Of a DNA stretch of 27,984 nt, positions 16,153-23,907 are shown one piece after another. Position 1 is the first letter of the stretch. Each line of letters opens with the position of its first letter. The stretch is from Sulfurospirillum sp. UBA6790 (GTDB lineage Bacteria; Campylobacterota; Campylobacteria; Campylobacterales; Sulfurospirillaceae), in contig DKFS01000028.1 in the NCBI GenBank assembly GCA_002452855.1, forward strand, positions 1 to 27,984, read 5' to 3'. Both the position numbers and the translations under genes were made by a program. The notes beneath the pieces are model-generated. The model was not told the origin of the DNA, did not search any database, and saw nothing but the letters and a program-made list of their open reading frames with translations.

Positions 16153-18183
16153 ATGCCCCTTAGCCGACTCAATACCGAACAAAGAAGTGCAGCCACTGCA
16201 CCATTAGGACACAATCTCATTATCGCAAGTGCAGGAACGGGTAAAACTTCAACCATTGTTGCTAGGCTTGCGTATTTATTGCAACATGGTATCGCCCCTT
16301 CCAAAATATTACTTCTCACATTTACCAATAAAGCCGCTGCTGAAATGATTGAGCGCATAGGCGTTTTTTTTGATAAATCTGTTACGTCACAAATCGAATC
16401 AGGAACGTTTCATGCCGTAAGCTATCGGCTATTGAAAAAAATGGGTTCAAATATTGTGCTTAAACAGCCTAAAGATTTAAAAATTTTGCTCAAAAGTATC
16501 GTTGAGCGAAGACGATTTGACCATATTGATTCAGGCGTTAAAGCGTACAGTGCCGCTTATTTATATGACCTTTTTTCTTTGTATCAAAACAGTACGGTGA
16601 CGTTGGGATTTACAGAGTGGCTGGAAGAAAATGACAGTGACCATGGTGTTTTCTTCGACATTTATGAAGATATTTTTGAAGAGTTTCAAGCGCTTAAGCG
16701 TGAATTTGGTTATGTAGATTTCAATGATTTACTCATTTTTATGCGTGAATCTCTTAAAAAAAACGACACTGTCTCTTTTGATGAAGTGCTCATTGATGAA
16801 TACCAAGACACCAATACGTTGCAAGGCTCTTTAATTGATGCCTTTCGCTCACGCTCATTGTTTTGTGTTGGGGATTATGACCAGAGTATTTATGCGTTTA
16901 ACGGCGCAAATATTGATATTATCGGTTCATTTGCAACGCGTTACCCTGATGCCAATGTCTTTACACTCAATAAAAATTACCGCTCTTCTCATAAAATTCT
17001 TTCGTTAGCCAATCGGGTGATTGAAAAAAACCCTAGGCTGTATGAAAAACGTTTGGAAGTAACACGTGATGGTGCATTTGAAGCACCAAAACTTCTTATT
17101 TATGATGAATTGTTTTCTCAATATCAGTCTATTTCATCTTTGATTAAGCACTCAAATTACCCTCATAACGACATAGCCGTCATTTTTCGTAATAATTCCA
17201 GTGCCGATGGTATCGAGGCGACACTGAGGGAGCAAGGGATTACATGTAAACGCAAAGGAGGCATCAGCTTTTTTGATGCGGCAGAAGTTAAAGCGATGCT
17301 TGATCTTGTGGGAGTTGTCGTAAATCCCAAAGATATGATGGCATTTATCCATACGTTTGAATATGCAAGAGGTGTAGGAAGTTCACTTTCCAAAGAGCTT
17401 TTTGACGGGCTTTTTAAACTAGGCGAGGGCAATATTTACCAAGGGTTTTTTCATCCAAAAGACAATGTCGAAGATGTATTTAAAAAACGTCCTAAAAACC
17501 ATCAGTTAGGGCTTTTTGACGATATTATCGACCTTGGCAGTGTTAGTCGTTTTTATAGTTTGGGATTTGAAGAGCTTTTTTTATCAAACCCCGTGTTAAA
17601 ACATCCTAAACTGACAACCGATGGTGCAAAATTTTTGCATGCATTCTATAAATTTATGAAGCATGCGACACGCATTAAAAACCCGCAAAGCCTCATCAAT
17701 CATGTGATAAGTTCGGAAGTCTTTAGCGCTGTTGCAGAAGTTTTGGCCGTAAAACGTTCTATTAAAAAAGATGGTAGTGTGGATGAAAAGCAGAAACAAG
17801 AAGCACGTGCGCGAATTTTTAGAAAAGGGCATTTACTAAAAGACTTGGCAAGTTCTTATGCCTCCAGTGAGCGTTTTTTAAATGCACTCACACTTGGAAG
17901 CAATGAAATGAGTGAAGGCGAAGGAGTCAATTTGCTCAGTATTCATGCCAGTAAAGGGCTTGAATTTAAAGAAGTCTATGTGATTGATTTAATGGATGGA
18001 CGCTTCCCCAATCGTAAACTCATGCAAAAAGGTGGAAGTCTTGAAGAAGAACGTCGCCTTTTTTATGTGGCAACCACTCGTGCTAAAGATATGCTCTATC
18101 TCTCCTATGCCAAATACGACAAAATCAAAAAAATCACTTATACGCATTCTCCTTTTTTAGTTGAAGCTGGAATGGTACATTAA
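16153..18183 (+). CDS. UvrD/Rep/PcrA-family ATP-dependent 3'-5' DNA helicase
   Basis: The 676 residues carry all SF1A motifs: Q motif (LNTEQRSAA), Walker A IIASAGTGKTST (K31), LLLTFTNKAAAEMIERI (Ia), VLIDEYQDTN (II), FCVGDYDQSIYAFNGA (III), NKNYRSSHKIL (IV), LLSIHASKGLEFKEVYVIDL (V) and EEERRLFYVATTRAKDML (VI). Length is close to Rep/UvrD, with the 1B/2B subdomains between motifs IV and V. It acts in repair and in removing proteins from stalled forks. Campylobacterota often have two UvrD-like helicases, so I do not choose between uvrD and rep. An AGGA site lies before the ATG. One TTACATGTAA copy (17240-17249) falls in the coding region and reads ITCK. Confidence 0.92.
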   Translation: MPLSRLNTEQRSAATAPLGHNLIIASAGTGKTSTIVARLAYLLQHGIAPSKILLLTFTNKAAAEMIERIGVFFDKSVTSQIESGTFHAVSYRLLKKMGSNIVLKQPKDLKILLKSIVERRRFDHIDSGVKAYSAAYLYDLFSLYQNSTVTLGFTEWLEENDSDHGVFFDIYEDIFEEFQALKREFGYVDFNDLLIFMRESLKKNDTVSFDEVLIDEYQDTNTLQGSLIDAFRSRSLFCVGDYDQSIYAFNGANIDIIGSFATRYPDANVFTLNKNYRSSHKILSLANRVIEKNPRLYEKRLEVTRDGAFEAPKLLIYDELFSQYQSISSLIKHSNYPHNDIAVIFRNNSSADGIEATLREQGITCKRKGGISFFDAAEVKAMLDLVGVVVNPKDMMAFIHTFEYARGVGSSLSKELFDGLFKLGEGNIYQGFFHPKDNVEDVFKKRPKNHQLGLFDDIIDLGSVSRFYSLGFEELFLSNPVLKHPKLTTDGAKFLHAFYKFMKHATRIKNPQSLINHVISSEVFSAVAEVLAVKRSIKKDGSVDEKQKQEARARIFRKGHLLKDLASSYASSERFLNALTLGSNEMSEGEGVNLLSIHASKGLEFKEVYVIDLMDGRFPNRKLMQKGGSLEEERRLFYVATTRAKDMLYLSYAKYDKIKKITYTHSPFLVEAGMVH

Positions 18184-18246
18184 GATTTAAAGCCTCCTCT
18201 TACATAAAAGGGATAAAATAACTCTTAAAAATAGTAGGGGTTATCT

Positions 18247-18639
18247 ATGCGTATATGGGGCTCTTTTTTACTCTTCTTCGCAACATGCTTAATGGCTGAA
18301 GTTCGCACTATGGAAGCAAGCACGGCTGTTGTTAATAGTGGTATTCAAATCATTGATATTCGAACACTTCCTGAATGGAAAGAGAGTGGTATCGTCAAAA
18401 ATGCAATTCCAATTACTTTTTTTGATACGGCAGGACATTATGATGCAGAAGCATTTCTCAAAGAGCTTAACAAACACGTCACTAAAGAAAAAGAGTTTGC
18501 ACTCATTTGTCGTACAGGCAATCGCACCACTGCTGTCTCAGATTTTTTGTCAAAGCAAGGCTATAAGGTTATCAATCTTACAGGAGGCATGAATCGTTTA
18601 ATGTCTCAAGGCTACATTCCAGAGCCTTACCACCCATAG
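18247..18639 (+). CDS. Exported single-domain rhodanese
   Basis: The 130-residue protein has a signal peptide (MRIWGSFLLFFATCLMAE, cleavage about residue 17) and one rhodanese domain: IQIIDIRTLPEWKESGIVKNAIPI, then the active-site loop LICRTGNRTTAV (C88), then YKVINLTGGMNRL. Periplasmic rhodaneses bind or transfer sulfane sulfur; in sulfur-respiring Campylobacterota similar proteins are often proposed as polysulfide carriers, but this one has no Sud or Psr neighbours. It is followed after 9 bp by the DUF255 protein, so they are probably an operon. The start is supported by AGGGG about seven bases upstream. Confidence 0.85.
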   Translation: MRIWGSFLLFFATCLMAEVRTMEASTAVVNSGIQIIDIRTLPEWKESGIVKNAIPITFFDTAGHYDAEAFLKELNKHVTKEKEFALICRTGNRTTAVSDFLSKQGYKVINLTGGMNRLMSQGYIPEPYHP

Positions 18640-18648
18640 GAAATACTA

Positions 18649-20385
18649 ATGCATACCAATGAACTGATTCATGAAGACTCACCGTATCTACTGCAACACG
18701 CGCACAATCCTGTAAATTGGATGGCATGGAGCGATAAAGCGCTCGCCAAAGCCAAAGAAGAGAACAAGCTCATTTTTCTCTCCATTGGGTACAGCACCTG
18801 TCATTGGTGTCATGTGATGGAGCGAGAAACCTTTGAAGATGACGTAAGCGCTAAAGTGCTCAATGATGCATACGTGAGTATTAAAGTGGACCGTGAAGAG
18901 ATGCCTGATTTGGATAAATACTACCAAGACGTGCATTATCTGCTCACAAAACGCTCTGGCGGGTGGCCGCTGAGCATTATTATGACTCCTGCACAACAAG
19001 TTATTTTTGCAGGAACGTATATGCCACCTAAAAGTGAGCATGGACGTATGGGCTTTCGGGAATTGACCAGTTTCATTAAAGGCAAATTTGACGATGCCTA
19101 TGAGGAAGTTCAAAAGAGTGCGCAAAGTATTGAAGCAGCAATTAAGCACTACGAGCGTAGTTTTGAGCAAAAAGAGAGTATCAATCCAAAAGAGGTCATT
19201 GAAGCCTATGTAAACAAGGTAAAAGAGAGTTACGATGATGTCTCCAAAGGGATAGGAAGTGCGCCTAAGTTTCCTCATGCTTCGACATGGAATGCTCTTT
19301 TAGATATTTATCAAAAAACGGGTAATCTCGAAGCGTTGTATATGAGTGAAGATGCCTTAAATGCGATGGCGCGAGGCGGTATTAATGACCAAATCGAGGG
19401 TGGGTTTTACCGTTACAGCGTGGATGAGGCTTGGGTCATCCCGCATTTTGAAAAGATGCTTTACACCAATGCTGAACTCATCGAAGTCTATGCGAAAGTG
19501 TTTAAAATCACGCAAAAACCTTTCTTTCAAGAGATTATTGACACAACCATCACAGCAATGGATGAGCGGTTTTTAAAAGAGGGATTGTATCTGAGCGCTA
19601 GTGATGCTGACAGTGAAGGAGAAGAGGGCAAATACTTTGTCTTTGGCTTCAAAGAGGCACAAGCGTCGCTGTTAGACGGTGGACTGAATGAGGCAGAAGC
19701 TAAGGAGGTCATGGACTATTTTGGTATCACAAAATTTGGCAATTTTGAGCACCAAACGACCAATCCTACTATAACAAGTGATGTAAAACCTACACGTTTA
19801 AACAAAGCCATTGCGATTTTAAAAGAAGAGCGCCAAAAAGTGAAGTATCCGTTTATAGACACCAAAACTTTGACCGCTTGGAATGCATTGATGGTTACAG
19901 CTCTTTTTGAGGCAGATAAGGTCGAAAAAGCAAAAAACACGCTTGATACGCTTTTAAAATCTTTACATGTAAACGGTATTTTGTACCACCAGATGGTTTT
20001 AGGTGGCAGTTTGAAAATAGAAGCATTGTTGGAAGATTATGCCTTTTTGATTGAGGCGTTACTACAAAGTTACGCCCATACTAAAGAAGTGCATTACTTA
20101 TCTTTGGCAAAGTCACTCAGTCATGAAGCAGAGCAGAAATTTTACAAAGAAGAGACATGGTTTCTCTCCGACAAAGCATTTCGTGCTAAAGCGGTTTTGG
20201 AAGATAACAGCTACAAAAGCCCGCTTTCGACAATGATTAAAAATCTCTTTGAATTAGCGAAGATTGAAGATGACACCGCACTGTTTATTCGAGCGCGTGA
20301 TATGCTAGAGAGTTTTGGAGCTGGCATTCAAAAGTATTCTCACGCGTACCCCGAAGCGGTGAGGGCAATCACGTTTTACATGTAA
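18649..20385 (+). CDS. DUF255 (YyaL/SPATA20-type) thioredoxin-like protein
   Basis: The 578 residues have an N-terminal thioredoxin-like DUF255 domain: [20 protein letters not shown], the redox site [16 protein letters not shown] (C51 and C54, CHWC), [19 protein letters not shown] and [11 protein letters not shown]. It is followed by an (alpha/alpha)6-barrel region related to glycosyl hydrolases and epimerases ([14 protein letters not shown], [13 protein letters not shown]). Family members are usually about 650-700 residues, so this one is short in the barrel. Function is unknown; thiol redox or sugar chemistry are both proposed for the family. The stop codon TAA lies inside a TTACATGTAA palindrome that is half of a terminator-like hairpin. 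Another copy (19963-19972) codes LHVN. Confidence 0.87.
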   Translation: MHTNELIHEDSPYLLQHAHNPVNWMAWSDKALAKAKEENKLIFLSIGYSTCHWCHVMERETFEDDVSAKVLNDAYVSIKVDREEMPDLDKYYQDVHYLLTKRSGGWPLSIIMTPAQQVIFAGTYMPPKSEHGRMGFRELTSFIKGKFDDAYEEVQKSAQSIEAAIKHYERSFEQKESINPKEVIEAYVNKVKESYDDVSKGIGSAPKFPHASTWNALLDIYQKTGNLEALYMSEDALNAMARGGINDQIEGGFYRYSVDEAWVIPHFEKMLYTNAELIEVYAKVFKITQKPFFQEIIDTTITAMDERFLKEGLYLSASDADSEGEEGKYFVFGFKEAQASLLDGGLNEAEAKEVMDYFGITKFGNFEHQTTNPTITSDVKPTRLNKAIAILKEERQKVKYPFIDTKTLTAWNALMVTALFEADKVEKAKNTLDTLLKSLHVNGILYHQMVLGGSLKIEALLEDYAFLIEALLQSYAHTKEVHYLSLAKSLSHEAEQKFYKEETWFLSDKAFRAKAVLEDNSYKSPLSTMIKNLFELAKIEDDTALFIRARDMLESFGAGIQKYSHAYPEAVRAITFYM

Positions 20386-20408
20386 GGATTTTTCCTTACA
20401 TGTAAAAC
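20373..20408. terminator. Long hairpin made of paired TTACATGTAA motifs, copy 1
   Basis: GTTTTACATGTAAGGA (20373-20388) and TCCTTACATGTAAAAC (20393-20408) are perfect inverted repeats of 16 bp around a TTTT loop. The left arm contains the last codons and stop of the DUF255 gene. It probably ends transcription of that gene and of the convergent HEPN-like gene. A near-identical hairpin sits at 21194-21226. Confidence 0.7.
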
Positions 20409-20419
20409 TATGTTTTAAA

Positions 20420-20437
20420 GTAACCTGTCCCCTTTAT
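20420..20437 (-). mobile_element. GGGGACAG-type sequence, possible mobile element end
   Basis: The minus strand reads ATAAAGGGGACAGGTTAC directly after the HEPN-like gene stop. AAAGGGGACAGGTTAC-like strings are familiar near IS200/REP-associated tyrosine transposase genes in many bacteria. No transposase is present, so this would be a remnant at most. Confidence 0.25.
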
Positions 20438-20439
20438 CC

Positions 20440-20970
20440 TTATTGTGGTTTGTTAGGACTCTTTATAAGTGTATTCATTGCATTAGCCATCCCTAGCCCA
20501 TTTAGCAAGTGATAATATGACTTCTTTACTCGTTCATAATGTTCAGGTGTGAAATTCATTGTTGTAGAAGGTAATCCTTTATCTTCCACATACGTACGTT
20601 GATTTTCATTCCACTCGCCATGAACATAAGCATTGCGAATGTATTTACAAGCCAAGTAATCATCAAAGCACTTACGATCAGGATTTAGCCCACGTATCTC
20701 AAAAGCTTTATATAGGTGCTCGAGTCGCTCTTCATTTGAACCATTATTAAAATAATTGGCAATATCTAACATTGAGGGCTCGGGAACAGCCCACTTTTTA
20801 ATGATCATTTCAATGCTACCAACCATCATGACTATCCATAAACGACAGAATGACGAGTATTTGATGTTGTTGGATACATTGCTTTCTGCAAGATGATTAT
20901 TCACAAGCTTCTCAATCAGTTCTAGATAGATTTGATCATCTGAATACGCATCAATAAACTCATCTATCAT
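20440..20970 (-). CDS. HEPN-like domain protein, probable accessory gene
   Basis: The 176-residue protein is helical with no signal peptide. KYIRNAYVHGEW contains R112 and H117 as RX4H, with N after the Arg, the signature of HEPN ribonucleases and ribonuclease-like toxins (usual form RX4-6H, often RNxxxH). The upstream helices (FCRLWIVMMVGSIEMIIKKW) fit the HEPN bundle. No MNT nucleotidyltransferase antitoxin or other partner adjoins it. It has a strong AAGGAG ribosome site and its own sigma70-like promoter. It sits alone between the DUF255 gene and htpG and is bracketed by duplicate hairpins, so recent arrival is likely. A defence or abortive-infection role is a reasonable inference; a simple RNA-binding or MAE_28990/Apea-like protein is the alternative. 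Confidence 0.6.
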   Translation of the reverse strand: MIDEFIDAYSDDQIYLELIEKLVNNHLAESNVSNNIKYSSFCRLWIVMMVGSIEMIIKKWAVPEPSMLDIANYFNNGSNEERLEHLYKAFEIRGLNPDRKCFDDYLACKYIRNAYVHGEWNENQRTYVEDKGLPSTTMNFTPEHYERVKKSYYHLLNGLGMANAMNTLIKSPNKPQ

Positions 20971-21018
20971 TTTTGCTCCTTTTGATGACTTGGTTCCCTA
21001 ACTATTTATTCAACGAAT

Positions 21019-21048
21019 ATTATATACAAAACAGTATGATATGCACAA
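21019..21048 (-). promoter_or_regulatory. Sigma70-like promoter of the HEPN-like gene
   Basis: On the minus strand TTGTGC (21043-21048) and TATAAT (21019-21024) are separated by 18 bp, the best -35/-10 pair in the window. It would start transcription near 21012, about 40 bp before the ATG. The rest of the 20971-21233 gap is AT-rich and holds no gene that I can see. Confidence 0.6.
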
Positions 21049-21193
21049 ATAAATGAACATAATAATATGGGAGGGCTAAACTTTTAACTTTCTGCATTTT
21101 CTACCCATATGTTACAAACATTGGAAGTCGTGTGTGATATTTATTTTATGAAAATGGATATTTGATGTAGCTTGGAAAGGTAAGGCAGTTCTC

Positions 21194-21226
21194 TTTTACA
21201 TGTAAGGAAAATCCTTACATGTAAAA
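21194..21226. terminator. Long hairpin made of paired TTACATGTAA motifs, copy 2 (htpG terminator)
   Basis: TTTTACATGTAAGGA (21194-21208) and TCCTTACATGTAAAA (21212-21226) form a 15-bp perfect stem around a three-base loop, starting eight bases after the htpG stop codon. The stem is the same as at 20373-20408 apart from the loop length and outermost pair. Confidence 0.7.
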
Positions 21227-21233
21227 TTGTTTT

Positions 21234-23105
21234 TTAAAGCGCTTTAGCGATAAAACGGTTCAAACGTTTTGCAAAAGCAGCGGTGTCTTCGATCTTCATG
21301 CCCTCTTGAAGTTTGGCTTGATCAAGCAGTAAAAATGCGATGTCATTGAGTTCTAAAAGATCACTTTTTGCGCTTAGTTTTTTAAAAATCTCATGCTCAG
21401 GGTTAATCTCTAAGATAGGTTTTACAGTTGGGAGATTGTCTTGTCCCATCTGTTTGAGCATCTGTTGCATTTGGAAGTCTGGGTCGTTTTTATCGTACAC
21501 AAGGCATGAAGGTGAATCACTTAAACGACTTGAAATCTTCACGTCTTTCGCATCGTCTTTGAGGATTTCTTTCATTTTGACCAAAATCTCTTTGTAGGTT
21601 TTCTCATCTTCTTCAACTTTGGCTTTGTCTTCTTTGATCTCTTCGTCAATGTCGGAGTTATTAACAGGTTTGATTGGAGTTTTATCGTATTCGCCGACCA
21701 TTGGGAAGACGATAGCATCAACTTCTTCATCGAGCAACAAGACTTCAATGTCTTTGGCTTTAAACTGCTCAATGAGTGGAGAGTTGCGAAGAATTCTTTC
21801 ATTTTCGCCCGTGATGTAATAGATGCTTTTTTGGTCTTCTTTCATACTCTCTTTGTACTCTTTAAGGCTCACGAGTCCGTCACGTTTTGACGATTTGAAC
21901 AGTACGAGTTCCAACAGTGCTTCTTTATTGTCCCAGTCGTTGTACAAGCCTTCTTTAATAACACGACCAAAGTTTTTGTAAAATTCAAGGTATTTTTCTG
22001 TGTCTTTTTCTTTGAGTGCTTTAAGCTCACTCAAGATTTTTTTAACAGACGCTTTTTTGATGGTTTCTAATATTCTGTTTTGTTGCAAAATTTCACGGCT
22101 GACGTTGAGTGGTAGGTCTTCCGCATCAATGATACCTTTGACAAAGCGAAGGTAAGTTGGTAAAAGCTCTTTTTCATCATCGGTAATAAACACACGTTTA
22201 ACATAAAGTTTAACACCTGGTTTATAGTCCATCCTGAAAAGGTCCATTGGAGGAGTTGATGGGATATAGAAGAGGGTAGTGTACTCAAACGTACCTTCTG
22301 CTTTTGTATGACTCCATAATAATGGGTCGCTGCTATCGTGAGAGATTTGTTGGTAAAAGTCTTTGTACTCTTCTGGTTTGATTTGGCTTTTTGCTACTGT
22401 CCAAAGTGCACTGGCTTTGTTGATTTGCTCATTTTTGATTTCAGTGCTTTTTTCTTTTCCTTCATCGTCATACTCTTTCACTTCTTTATCCATAAAAATT
22501 GGGAATTGAATGTGGTTAGAATACTTTTTGATGATGTTAGAGATGCGGTAAAACTCTAAAAATTCATCTTCGTCATCTTTAAGGTAAAGGGTAATCGCTG
22601 TACCATGACCTTCTTTAGCAATCTCAGTGATTTCGTAATCCGCGCCTGCCATAGAACTCCACATGTAGGCTTTTTCTTCACCTGCTTTACGGCTTACTAC
22701 TTCAATTTTATTTGCCACCATAAACGCTGAGTAAAAGCCAACACCAAATTGACCAATCAGGCTTGAATCTTTCTTTTTATCACCACTGAGGTTTTGTAAA
22801 AAGGATTTGGTTCCACTTTTAGCGATAGTTCCTAAATTTTCAACTAACTCTTCTTCATTCATACCGATACCAGTATCGCTGATAGTAAGTGTTTTGAGCT
22901 CTTTGTTGATGGCAATATCAATGCGTGGTGTGTATGAAAGTGTTTTGTATTTTTCATCGGTTAAAGTGAGATAACTCAGTTTATCAAGAGCATCGGAAGC
23001 ATTGGAAACAAGCTCACGTAAAAAAATCTCTTTATTGGAGTAGAGCGAGTGAATCATAAGGTCTAAAAGTTGTGTGACTTCGGTTTGAAATTGATGTTTT
23101 GACAT
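21234..23105 (-). CDS. htpG: Molecular chaperone HtpG (bacterial Hsp90)
   Basis: HtpG is an ATP-dependent dimeric chaperone in the cytosol. The 623 residues match the family length. The GHKL ATPase domain shows [16 protein letters not shown] (N35, D38), [13 protein letters not shown] (D77), and [14 protein letters not shown] (118-131). The middle domain has [21 protein letters not shown] and VRRVFI-like [19 protein letters not shown] with [12 protein letters not shown] (catalytic-loop Arg). The C-terminal dimerisation domain ends in [13 protein letters not shown]. An AAAGGA site precedes ATG 23105. No CIRCE operator is seen upstream. It may be transcribed from its own extended -10 at 23181-23189, set inside the region after the plsC terminator. 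Confidence 0.97.
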   Translation of the reverse strand: MSKHQFQTEVTQLLDLMIHSLYSNKEIFLRELVSNASDALDKLSYLTLTDEKYKTLSYTPRIDIAINKELKTLTISDTGIGMNEEELVENLGTIAKSGTKSFLQNLSGDKKKDSSLIGQFGVGFYSAFMVANKIEVVSRKAGEEKAYMWSSMAGADYEITEIAKEGHGTAITLYLKDDEDEFLEFYRISNIIKKYSNHIQFPIFMDKEVKEYDDEGKEKSTEIKNEQINKASALWTVAKSQIKPEEYKDFYQQISHDSSDPLLWSHTKAEGTFEYTTLFYIPSTPPMDLFRMDYKPGVKLYVKRVFITDDEKELLPTYLRFVKGIIDAEDLPLNVSREILQQNRILETIKKASVKKILSELKALKEKDTEKYLEFYKNFGRVIKEGLYNDWDNKEALLELVLFKSSKRDGLVSLKEYKESMKEDQKSIYYITGENERILRNSPLIEQFKAKDIEVLLLDEEVDAIVFPMVGEYDKTPIKPVNNSDIDEEIKEDKAKVEEDEKTYKEILVKMKEILKDDAKDVKISSRLSDSPSCLVYDKNDPDFQMQQMLKQMGQDNLPTVKPILEINPEHEIFKKLSAKSDLLELNDIAFLLLDQAKLQEGMKIEDTAAFAKRLNRFIAKAL

Positions 23106-23180
23106 AGTATTCCTTTAGTAAATGGATTTTCAAAAAGAATTTACATGTAAACTCTTTTAAAAAACCCAAAATGAAGCGTT

Positions 23181-23189
23181 ATTGTAGCA
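23181..23189 (-). promoter_or_regulatory. Extended -10 of htpG
   Basis: The minus strand reads TTTTTTGCTACAATAACG; TGCTACAAT is an extended -10. Its -35 region would overlap the plsC terminator stem. A TTACATGTAA copy (23141-23150) lies in the leader, 36 bp before the htpG start codon. Confidence 0.45.
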
Positions 23190-23199
23190 AAAAATGAAA

Positions 23200-23231
23200 A
23201 TAAGAAAAGCTACTTTTGTAGCGTTTCTTAT
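23200..23231 (-). terminator. Rho-independent terminator of the ctpA-pur-plsC operon
   Basis: Outer arms ATAAGAAA and TTTCTTAT (23200-23207 and 23224-23231) and inner arms GCTAC and GTAGC pair around a TTTT loop with one A-G mismatch. On the minus strand it begins right at the plsC stop codon and is followed by a T-rich run (TTTTCATTTTTT). Confidence 0.75.
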
Positions 23232-23894
23232 CTAAGATGAAGCAGAAGTCAATCGTTCTTGTTGAAGTGTTTCTTGCATAGACTCATACATTTTTTCATA
23301 CCACTGTTCGTCCTCTTTTGGATCGATTGGATCAAGGTAAATAATGCGTACATCACCACTGTGTGCTTCAAAGTTTTTAGAATCTAAAATATCACGAGCA
23401 CCAACGATAATAGCGGGTTGAACAATGAGTTCAAGTTTTTCAGCCAAGACTTTAGCACCATTTTGAAATTTTAAAAGCGTATCGCCTTTGCCTCTGGTCC
23501 CTTCAGGAAACATAGCTAGCACACGCCCTTCGCTTAGACGTTCTTTTCCCTCTTTAATCATTTTGATAATGGAGCGTTTGTCTTTTCGGTCAATGGCTAT
23601 CATACGAGGGGCTGGAATAATATGCCCAAATAAAGGAATGTCTTGAATCTCTTTTTTAGCAATCCAACATAAATTTTTAGGGTAAATTGCTTCAAGACAC
23701 ACAATATCGACTAAGCTTTGATGATTCAGAACTAATAACGTCGTTTTTGAAGAAGCTTCATTTTTTGTATGAATATTAAAACCCATAAGATACGTTTGCA
23801 TGCGTGCCCATGTACGCCTAATCGGATGTGTGTGATTACGAAATGCATACATTAAGACGATAGTAATTAAGACGGTGATGACAAATTCAATCAT
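23232..23894 (-). CDS. plsC: 1-acyl-sn-glycerol-3-phosphate acyltransferase
   Basis: PlsC adds the second acyl chain to lysophosphatidic acid, giving phosphatidic acid at the inner membrane. Motifs are in the right order: LVLNHQSLVDIV (HX4D, catalytic), PAPRMIAIDRKD (block II), AMFPEGTRG (block III, phosphate binding), and VQPAIIVGAR (block IV). I chose ATG 23894 (or GTG 23897); this gives about 220 residues, starts with the usual membrane helix (MIEFVITVLITIVLMYAF) and lies 13 bp after the stop of the SH3 gene. A longer frame from 24002 overlaps that gene by nearly 100 bp without gain. It is the last gene of the operon. Confidence 0.9.
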   Translation of the reverse strand: MIEFVITVLITIVLMYAFRNHTHPIRRTWARMQTYLMGFNIHTKNEASSKTTLLVLNHQSLVDIVCLEAIYPKNLCWIAKKEIQDIPLFGHIIPAPRMIAIDRKDKRSIIKMIKEGKERLSEGRVLAMFPEGTRGKGDTLLKFQNGAKVLAEKLELIVQPAIIVGARDILDSKNFEAHSGDVRIIYLDPIDPKEDEQWYEKMYESMQETLQQERLTSASS

Positions 23895-23907
23895 CACATA
23901 AATAGCT

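Larger units (their letters stand above)
2014..23150. repeat. Family of 15 exact TTACATGTAA palindromes spread over the window
   Basis: Exact copies lie at 2014-2023, 3324-3333, 4664-4673, 5463-5472, 7222-7231, 9105-9114, 12788-12797, 13391-13400, 17240-17249, 19963-19972, 20376-20385, 20396-20405, 21196-21205, 21215-21224 and 23141-23150. A one-mismatch copy (CTACATGTAA) is at 10111-10120. Eight copies extend to the 12-mer TTTACATGTAAA. Five exact copies are wholly inside genes (bioA, copA, FliL-like, UvrD-like, DUF255), one covers the DUF255 stop codon, and nine are intergenic. Most intergenic copies lie just after stop codons. The role is unknown. Confidence 0.85.

Noticed and set aside
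20373..21226. CRISPR array or insertion sequence at the paired hairpins
   Set aside because: Only two repeat units 785 bp apart, with no spacers and no transposase; a duplicated terminator is simpler.
2014..23150. TTACATGTAA as a classic transcription factor operator
   Set aside because: Five exact copies lie wholly within genes of unrelated function and most intergenic ones follow stop codons, not promoters.
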